From: Heligmosomoides polygyrus polygyrus
Taxonomy: Eukaryota; Nematoda; Chromadorea; Rhabditida; Heligmosomidae
DNA length: 64,000 bases
Assembly (NCBI GenBank): GCA_947396885.1
Contig: OX377201.1
Coordinates: 23,723,923 to 23,787,922, forward strand
Reading direction: 5' to 3'
In this document: one piece after another, positions 57,501-64,000 of the stretch
Layout: every line of letters starts with the position of its first letter
How positions within the stretch are numbered: the stretch's first letter is position 1
Position numbers and translations under genes: made by a program
Notes under the pieces: model-generated
The model's input: only the letters and a program-made list of their open reading frames with translations
The model's database searches: none
What the model was told of the DNA's origin: nothing

Positions 57501-60500
57501 CGATGGCGTTAAAGTCCCCAACGACAACTTTGTAGTAGCTCTTCTCGTCGTTGACATTCCTTTCGAACATCTTGTAGAATTCATCCTTTTCTTTATTTGT
57601 GGCCGCAGATGTTGGAGCATATCCATTTATGATGGAGATGACTGCTTGATCTTTGGTTTCCAGACGAAGAACAGCTACTCGCGGACTGATGATCTTGTAA
57701 GAGACTACTAGGTGGTGCACTGTCGAATTGACAAGAAGTCCAACTCCGCCAATATCCTTTCTGTCCACATTTGCTCCGATGATGAGAAGCTCGTTGTGGT
57801 CGGCCCTTCTTATGGTTTCCGTTCTGACTTTCGTTTCCTGCAGGGCGATAACGTCGTATTTGATGTGGCGGCTTCTGTAGAGCAGTGTCCGAAGATCCTG
57901 CTCAGATGCGATTGAACGACAGTTATAAGTGCAGACGAATAGGCAGTTTCCGGTAGTCCGATTCCAATAACGTCCTGATAGTTTAACTCCGTGATAAGAT
58001 GGCCCCTCGCCGGAGGTGAATGCAACCGCGTCGTAGAAGTCCACCTCCGGCGCGTGGAGGACTGGGGTGCGGGTTTAGTTGTTTGAGCCATGGCGGTGGA
58101 CTGGTCACTTACATGTTCCTTGCCAGGGATACATGAGATACACGACGGTGAGATATGCCCATACACGACAAAGCATCGTGTACTGCGTGACCATTTGTGC
58201 CGTTAGCCATAACTAACGAGAAGGGGCAGTGAACTCGGTCCGGAGATTGTGAACGAGACCTGTATGGGTTTGTAGGGCATCGGAAGAGGATCACAGAACT
58301 GTTTCGTTTTTGCTAAGTGCCTCTGGGTGGTCCAAAATGGCAAAAAATTGTATCACTTCAGGGCGGGCTGATAAGGCAAAAGTGACACCTGGAATGCCCC
58401 TGTCGTGCTCAGAGCTTAACTTACAAAAGGTTTGGAGCTCAAATTCAAGTTAGATTATAGTAGTACGATAATTTCCTACGTTTCTAGACAAAACTGAAGT
58501 GCACATTGAAGTGATTTATTCGCATCAACGGTGTTAGCAACTGGATGGCTGAGTGGATGGCGCAGCGGATTTACGGGAGCGGGTCGAGGATTCGATTCCG
58601 GGGACGTCTAGGTGATTTCTTCGGTGGAGTGCTTCCTTTTTTGGCTAATAAAGAGTACATGCTGGCTACGGTAGGTTACCGTGTTGTTGGCTAGTGGTGA
58701 ATAAGCGTTGCGAAGTCATGACTACCAATTTTGCCCAAACTATGGGAATTATTTAAGCTGCTGACCACGAATCTGTCACTTTTTTCTGAATTATCACTTT
58801 GTTTGCACTACTTTCCATCTAAGGTTGAAGTCGAAGGTTGGAAAATAAGTTAGATCACATTGGAGAAGAAACCGATCCTGCTAACGTAGATAGCCTTACA
58901 CACCCATATTTACCGTAACCTGCTGTAATATACCGAAATTTTAAAAACAGGTATCATATCCGTGATTGGCACCCCAAATAAGTCCCGTGGGCAATTTTTG
59001 GGCAAAACTTTTTCTTTCGTCCTTTCCTCGACCTCTGGGAGTCGTTAAAGGCAGCAGTGCCGGTTATTCCATGTACTTACACATACCCATCGTTAACTTC
59101 TGCCATTCATCGTTTCAACGAAAATAGTTGCCAGATTGGTGATCTGCATTCCAGGTAACCCCATAGATAAATTTGGGACGAAAAATCTTTTTCGATCTCC
59201 AGAGTTGAGGAGTGAGTGCAAGTGGTCATAGCTGCAATGCCCCGACCCGTCTACTGTAAGAGTAGTCAGGAAAAAATACACAGCTGGATAAATACTATGA
59301 GGTGAATAAAATATGCTGTACTTGATAACACTGCACCAAAATAGTGAAAGCTGCGTAGAATAAATGCAGTCTGTAAAGAAATCCGAAGAACGGTGAACGT
59401 GTCTTGATGATGGGGCAACTCAATACTTGTCGATCGTGTTCAGAAATAAAATGACAGCCAGCAACACTTCTAAAACGAATTGAGAACACTCAAAAGACGT
59501 CATGTGGGAGTAGCATCTAACCTCAGCGAGACAAGCGTGGTTTGATGGACGCTCGACATCACCCCACACGACAAAACTAGCTCCTTTACATCTGACAATA
59601 GGTTGAAAGCGGGGTTATGAAGCGAAGAAGATATCCTACCGTAGCCAACATGTACTCTTTATTAGCCAAAAAAACACTCCACAGAAGAAATCACCTAGAC
59701 GTCCCCGGAATCGAATCCTCGACCCGCTCCCGTAAATCCGCCGCGCTATCCACTCAGCCATCCAGTCGCTGACACCGTTGATGCGAATAAATCACTTCAA
59801 TGTGCACTTCAGTTTTGTCTAGAAACGTAGGAAATTATCGTATCTAAAAAATCTAACTTGAATTTGAGCTCCAAACCTTTTGTAAGTTAAGTTCTGAGCA
59901 CGACAGGGGCATTCCAGGTGTCACTTTTGCCTTATCAGCCCGCCCTGATGTGATACCTTTCTGCCATTTTCGGACCACCCAGAGGCATTTAGCAAAAACA
60001 AAACACAGTTCTGTGATCCTCGTCCGATGCCCTACAAGACCATATAGGTCTCGTTCAGAATCTCCGGACCGAGTTCACTGACCTCCCTCGTAAGTGTTCA
60101 CCCCTTCACCGCGATGAGGTGGCACATGAAGGGGATGCCATAGATTAGTTCGCTAAAAGAGACAGGGGCAAAGCGAGTGATTTCGTATTCAGCACACATG
60201 ATTGCTTAGTGTTTGCCCCTTTGGACGAATACTGGATTTGAAGGTCAGATTCTGTTAGGTCCATTCTGAGAATTGACGAAATAAACCATGAGACAGCATC
60301 AGGAGGGGAAAACCAAACCTTTTCTTAGATAACATAACGGTAAATGCCTATTTGCGGACTGAAGACTCCAATCATAGAGAGCTAAAACGATGTAGATTTC
60401 AAGCGTTCTTCTACACCTCAATTAGGCACAAACTATACCACGTGAAAGTTGTGTTTTTATTTTATTTTGTTGTGACTTCGTCCTTCCTTCGGGTCGGTTA

Positions 60501-60832
60501 ACTTCAACATTTTCTCCGTACTGCGTGGTTACCACCCAAATACTAAATATCTAAACAGTGCTCTCCTGATTTTGAAGCTGTTTCTACTAAACAGTACCTC
60601 TAAAAACTTTAGTGATTTGATGCGCATTTCAAACTGACAAATTGTGTCTCTTGTTGGAAGTTATACTAATTTAACTAAGACATGGAAATTTTTGCAGCCT
60701 ATGTTCATCTGACCACTACGGTCCAGGCCTGCCGAAAACTATGGAGGCACTTGGGCCAAACATGACTTTATTCACCGTCATTCGTCATCCAGTTGATCGA
60801 TTTCTCAGTGGATACACGGACAGATGCCTTGT
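48403..60832 (+). CDS. gene B: second carbohydrate sulfotransferase-like gene, 3' end off the window
   Basis: The tandem paralogue of gene A, with the same predicted Golgi PAPS-dependent role. Proposed exons in the window are 48403-48529, 52636-52748, 54361-54506 and 60698-60832, giving the first 173 residues or so. All four are open and phases agree with gene A; the three internal exons also have identical lengths to those of A. The signal anchor, the SKNM-type loop (ILKNMATIQ) and the 3'-phosphate loop (FTVIRHPVDRFLSGYTDRC) are present. Exons for the CxxC and C-terminal parts were not found before 64000. Introns hold a CR1, an RTE and repeats. Whether it is functional cannot be judged without the rest. 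Confidence 0.75.
48965..49290. repeat. TTCGAA/TTCGAGCGAA-rich tract
   Basis: Many short repeats of TCGAACGA, TTCGAGCGA, TATTCGA and AGTCGAAT, several self-complementary. They end at the CR1 5' junction. A related tract lies at 52249-52405. Confidence 0.6.
49310..51487 (+). mobile_element. CR1-type LINE, well preserved, 5'-truncated
   Basis: The best-preserved reverse transcriptase after the 17-21 kb copy. 49325-50146 carries the pre-RT and fingers (FWFHRDEILEFLNKWPKSYA; NYRPVSIISIFARLFEKML). 50098-50664 carries block A (VVYFDFQKAFDKVPHGKL), SGVPQGSVLSPILFNTY and FADDLKLY. 50640-51251 carries LLRAYKVYVRPMLEYGTPII and the C-terminus, ending TAG. Only two frameshifts (about 50090 and 50640) interrupt it. 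The tail is (AATAAAG/GATAAA)n at 51463-51487. The endonuclease is absent. It lies in intron 1 of gene B. Confidence 0.88.
51488..52248. other. intron 1 of gene B, no gene
   Basis: No transposon protein or exon is recognised. Short minus-strand frames here look random. Confidence 0.4.
52249..52405. repeat. TTCGAA-rich tract
   Basis: Dense short repeats such as ATTCGAATAGGTATTCGAAT and TTTGAATATTCGAATTCGAG, most containing the self-complementary core TTCGAA. Similar to 48965-49290 on the other side of the CR1. Confidence 0.65.
52636..52748 (+). CDS. gene B exon 2
   Basis: This exon follows TGTTTCAG and ends before GTATGT. It reads PEFVADSNGITLHSKAVLNM then NLSEIVPPYHHIGGLYF. The 113-nt length and phases equal gene A exon 2. 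Confidence 0.8.
53252..53787. repeat. interleaved direct duplications
   Basis: Block X (ATCGGTATTGGTCGATAGGT ... CCCAATAGTCAC) occurs at 53252-53332 and 53466-53549. Block Y (GTGCCACGACTTCTGTGACC ... CACTTACTCCGAAT) occurs at 53333-53465 and 53637-53787. The copies are nearly identical, so the duplication is recent. Confidence 0.85.
53783..53990. repeat. 42-bp minisatellite, five units
   Basis: Units start GAATCCCTACGCAAGTTGGA, each with GGACGACGT or GACGACGTC in the middle, at 53783, 53825, 53867, 53909 and 53951. The last is 40 bp. Units alternate between a GTTCATCAGG type and a CTTCGGCACG type. Confidence 0.88.
54361..54506 (+). CDS. gene B exon 3: 5'-phosphosulfate loop
   Basis: This exon follows GTTCTTCCAG and ends AG|GTTTAT. 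It reads TAPRYHLATCAILKNMATIQ then WTVFCFLKDPAKFVASNRTI. It is 146 nt long like gene A exon 3, and the Lys of the LKNM loop is kept. Confidence 0.86.
54507..55199. other. intron 3 of gene B, left part
   Basis: No gene is recognised. A 94-codon minus-strand frame at 55200-54916 continues past the RTE 3' side but resembles nothing known. Confidence 0.4.
55200..58170 (-). mobile_element. RTE-type LINE, near full-length
   Basis: A minus-strand endonuclease-reverse transcriptase in five overlapping frames. 58044-57286 is the endonuclease (TYNCRSIASEQDLRTLLYRS; VIALQETKVR; VVVGDFNAIV; RSEIDHVLTNRR). 57392-56547 is the linker (SEVDHAIRRLKPGTAPGPD near its end). 56484-55957 is the RT (FMDYQNAFDSVE; KGVRQRDTFSPKLF; LRFADDVVLIST). 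55963-55652 has MNMSKTQFMVNQWC. 55659-55276 is the C-terminus (TTHRALERCLLRTSLRQQWQ; YRWAGHLFRRKDDRWSLRV). Four frameshifts make it inactive, but the divergence looks low. It occupies intron 3 of gene B. Confidence 0.9.
58217..60096. repeat. inverted pair of 460-bp arms carrying tRNA-like segments
   Basis: 58217-58676 and 59636-60096 are reverse complements with scattered differences, separated by a 960-bp loop. Each arm holds a tRNA-like segment; in the left arm box A-like TGGCTGAGTGG is at 58546-58556 and box B-like GGATTCGATTCC at 58588-58599. The outer end of the left arm meets the 5' end of the RTE. The pair could be two SINE copies in opposite orientation or a foldback element. Confidence 0.78.
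60097..60697. other. intron 3 of gene B, right part
   Basis: No gene or clear repeat is seen before the acceptor TTTTTGCAG. Confidence 0.4.
60698..60832 (+). CDS. gene B exon 4: 3'-phosphate loop
   Basis: This exon follows TTTTTGCAG. It reads LCSSDHYGPGLPKTMEALGP then NMTLFTVIRHPVDRFLSGYT and DRCL, ending GT|GTGCGT. It is 135 nt as in gene A exon 4. The coding part is nearly the same from NMTLF onward; the start of the exon differs more. Confidence 0.87.
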
Positions 60833-60975
60833 GTGCGTAAATTGGCATTTTCGTTCTTAGTTGCATTCTTTATCCCATTGCTCTTCACCGATTGTCGGTT
60901 AAAATTGTAATTGTTCGAATATTAAGAACAGCCAGCTCATTTTACTTAATCGCGGATGTTACGTGCGGTCAAACA

Positions 60976-61046
60976 GCGCCGGTGGTGTAAGGCGTAGCAT
61001 CGCGGCCCGGAAAGCAAAAGTTCGGGTTCGAATCCCGCCTGGTGCA
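60976..61046 (+). other. tRNA-like pseudogene or SINE head
   Basis: GCGCCGG at the start can pair with CTGGTGC at the end, and GGGTTCGAATCCC (61024-61036) is a good T arm/box B. The anticodon stem does not pair, so this is not a working tRNA gene. Confidence 0.5.
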
Positions 61047-61899
61047 AGAGCTTTGATCGCAACAAAACATCCTGTAACATCATTTTATCTACATTTTATA
61101 TATTTATTCAGGCGTGGGTCACGTGGTTATCCCACGCGTAAAAAGGCAAACAGAAATATCACGAGAATTTTACAGAGAAATACAACAGTAATATGCAATC
61201 TACTAAAAGCTTTTACTAGTAAGAATAAATTAAAATAAGACATAGACATGTTAATCAAATTTTCATCTTCGCCAATAAGTAGGTTGCGCTCCTTCACATT
61301 TCGATACGTGAGGAAGTTGTACCTGATGTGAGACCTAGCAACCCTAGGGCAGGGTCAAGCTTGAGGTTCGGGAATCGAAGGGGGGGGGGGTCGTGTTCTT
61401 CCGGTTTTGGCAGAGGATTCTCTCTTATTCTTCAGGTTTTTTGGTAATTTTTTTTAATTCTTAATAAGCTGTTTTTTCCAAGAATGCTTACAAAAGTGTG
61501 GAGTCTCTCCTTCGTCCCGCAAAGTTGTAAAAATTAATATAACAAGTTTCAAATAATGATTGTATTACTCGTTAAAAAAAAAGATTTTCCGCCGGCAGAT
61601 TTGGAGTCAATGAGAACTTTCCATTTTTCAGTTTTTTTTTTCAGGAAGTCATGGACGCGACAGTTTTCTGCCTGAACGAGCGACATCTACGTCCTAAATT
61701 GCAGTCTATAAAATTTGAAGTGTCAATTGCTAAGGAAAATTAGGTGCTTTTCCTACAAGATTTTTGGAAGCACTCTTTGAAGCGATGACCGAATGGCAAC
61801 CGAGGATGGACTTGTCACGGAACTATTTTTCTCTCTTCTGCTGGAAACAACATCAGAAAGTGAAGTTGTACCCAATAAAGTTTTAATCCACCGGTTGAC
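61047..61899. other. no gene seen
   Basis: AT-rich intron 4 of gene B. A run of ten G begins at 61380. No exon matching gene A exon 5 was found. Confidence 0.4.
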
Positions 61900-64000
61900 A
61901 CAAGGGAATAGAAGGTGTTTTTGTGAGACAATCTTTTGTATAAACAGACGCTCCGATTTGTACCATTTGCCGAAAAAATTCGACACCGTTAATCACATGG
62001 AAGCCGCTATTTTTACAAGCTGCTTTTTAAAGCGTAGAACCCACACGTCTTACAGTTTTAAAAGCTCTGTGAATTTTTCAGGGATGTCGCACAAACTCCG
62101 AAATATGGTAGGTTACGTGGAGCCATTGCGTTCTCCGATATCACCGATCGCCACTGAAGGACGGACTTCTTGCGGCAAAAAAATTTCTACCTTCTGGAGG
62201 AAGAGCATCAGAAAGTGAAAACTGGGCCATCTTAGAGCTCAAGATGTGATTAATGAAAATGATTAATAAACTAAGCTTCTTCGCAGCGATCTCCGATATG
62301 ATAAGGGCTGATCGTATTTAAATTTTTCGCTTTTTAAGAAAAATTAATTAATTTTTACCTCAAGCAGATCACCCACACAGTTGAAATCTTGCCACAAAAA
62401 GTTTCAAGTCTTGTTTAATGCACAGTGTAAAAATTATGGTTTTCTGAAACGAATAGACTTGATCGACTGGTCGATATGGCACCGACGTCATGGGAGCGAC
62501 AAAATTCGACGTTCACAAAAATGACTATAACTCGGTAAGTTTTCCACAGTTTTAAAAAGCCGATGGCTTTTTAAAAACTACAAGAAAAGGTATTTCATAC
62601 GGTGTAAAAATCTGTTTTCAAAAACTAGATCTTTATACGGGGCGGAGGCCTTCGATTTTTGAGCGAAAAATTCAAGTGATTTTGTATAGATAATTATATC
62701 CCGGTAGGTTTTTCGAATTTTGAAAGATTTAATAGCTTTTTAAAAACAAGAGAAAAAGCGCTTTCAAACCATATAGAAATTTCTTTTCATCAGGGAGGTC
62801 TTCATAGGGGGCGGTAGGGGTTCGATTTCTGGTCCATTGTTGCAGAAATACGTGCCAAAAATCGAACCCCCTCAGCCCTGTATGAAGACCCCTTTTTTAA
62901 TGATTGCTTTCTATATGGGTAGAAAGCATCTTTTTTCTATTTTTCAAAAAGCAATTGAGATTTTGAATTTCGAAAAGGGAACCGAGTTATGATCAGATTT
63001 GTGAAGAACTGGTGGTAGACTCTGCACCGTCGACACTGGAGTGATTTCATAAAAATGATCATAACTCCGTTCGTTTTTCGAAGTTCAAAAACCCCATTTG
63101 CTTTTTGAAAAATAGAGGAAATATGCTAACTGACTTTGCATAAATCGTCTTTCAAAAAGGAGGTCTTCATAGGGGCGAGGGGGGTTCGATTTTTGGCACG
63201 TATTTCTGCAACAATGGACCAGAAATCGAACCCCCACCGCCCCCTATGAAGACCTCCCTGTTGAAAACCAATTTTTATATGGTTCGAAAGCGCTTTTCCT
63301 CAAGTTTCCAAATAGCTATTGGCTTTTGTAAAACTCGAAAAACTTACCGAGTTACGATTACTTATTCAATATACTTCAATTTTTTTCGCACAAAAATCGA
63401 AGTCCTCCGCCCCCTATGAAGATCTAGTTTTTGAAAACCGATTTTCACACCGTATGAAACATCTTTTTTTCTAGTTTTTAAAAAGCCATTGGCTTTTTAA
63501 AATTGTGGAAAACTTACCGAGTTATAGTCATTTTTGCGAATGTCGAATTTCGTCGCTCCTATGACGACGGTGCCATATCGATCAGAGGTCGATACAATCT
63601 ATTCGTTTCAGGAAACCATGATTTTTACAATGTGCATTGAACAAGACTTGAAACGTTTTGTGGCAAGATTTCAACTGTGTGGGTGATCTGCATCAGGTAA
63701 AAATTAATTAATTTTTCTTGAAAAGCGAAAAATTTAAATGAGATCAGCCCTAATCATATCGGAGATCGCTGCGAAGAAGCTCAGATTTTTACTGTGTAAT
63801 ACTCATGACTGAAAAATCCATGAAGCACAATTTTACTCTCGCGTGTTCTTTCCTTGAGAAGATTGAGAAATTTTCCGCGAGAAGGCCACCCTCAGTCTCC
63901 ATCGATGATATCGGCGAACGCAATGGCTCCACGTAACCTACCATATTTCGGAGTTTGTTCAACGTCTCTGAAAATTTTACAAAGTTTTTAAAACAATAAA
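61900..64000. mobile_element. P3: palindromic element with nested hairpins, cut by window end
   Basis: The left arm (from about 62050) is reverse-complemented to the right arm reaching 64000. CTTCGCAGCGATCTCCGATA at 62278 pairs with TATCGGAGATCGCTGCGAAG near 63760, and ACGTGGAGCCATTGCGTTC at 62115 pairs with its complement near 63920. The centre is about 63025. Inner hairpins at 62805-62893 and 63166-63259 have GGGGTTCGATTT facing AAATCGAACCCC beside TCTTCAT. The segment 61900-62050 matches 41090-41180 of P2 in reverse complement, so both belong to one family. No transposase is recognised. Confidence 0.8.

Noticed and set aside
60976..61046. Functional tRNA gene
   Set aside because: The anticodon stem has only two possible pairs; kept only as a tRNA-like relic.

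Overview
This is animal (eukaryotic) DNA: AT-rich, with GT..AG introns, no dense coding, and several kinds of transposon packed together. Two RTE-type and about six CR1-type non-LTR retrotransposons, at least five mariner/Tc1 relics, tRNA-derived SINE-like pieces and many foldback elements are visible. The one recognisable host gene family is the expanded nematode Sulfotransfer_2-like (carbohydrate sulfotransferase) family. The RTE proteins look like those I associate with strongylid nematodes such as hookworms. I infer a parasitic strongylid nematode; no species can be named from sequence alone.

Host genes, all on the + strand. Gene A (3098-27105) is a seven-exon sulfotransferase of about 328 residues with every exon open and in phase. 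Gene B (first exon 48403-48529, then 52636-52748, 54361-54506, 60698-60832) is its tandem paralogue and runs off the right edge. Matching internal exons of A and B have identical lengths (113, 146 and 135 nt) and phases. A third copy of the short first exon (signal anchor) plus its upstream region stands alone at 35641-35764. It is either an alternative promoter and first exon of gene B or the remnant of a third gene. All three first exons share a GATA-containing block 70-90 bp upstream and a GTTTGT donor.

Layout. 1-3000: truncated CR1 and unannotated DNA. 3-6.6 kb: gene A exons 1-3 around a CR1 relic. 6.6-11.7 kb: intron with a 3.3-kb inverted-repeat element. 11.8-21.9 kb: intron with an RTE, a small foldback, a mariner relic and a near-complete CR1 carrying a SINE. 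22-26.7 kb: intron with a CR1 relic, a tRNA-like SINE and an element whose inverted ends carry 21-bp tandem repeats. 26.7-27.1 kb: last two exons. 27.7-35.2 kb: intergenic foldbacks, MITE-like elements and a mariner relic. 35.6-48.4 kb: lone first exon, two mariners, a CR1 relic, a LINE interrupted by a mariner and by an RTE, and a mosaic repeat. 48.4-60.8 kb: gene B exons with a CR1, TTCGAA-rich tracts, a 42-bp minisatellite, a second RTE and an inverted pair of tRNA-like segments. 61.9-64 kb: a second member of a palindromic element family also seen at 39.8-41.2 kb.

The biology of the window is a duplicating Golgi sulfotransferase locus whose introns have been inflated by transposons while the exons stayed intact.
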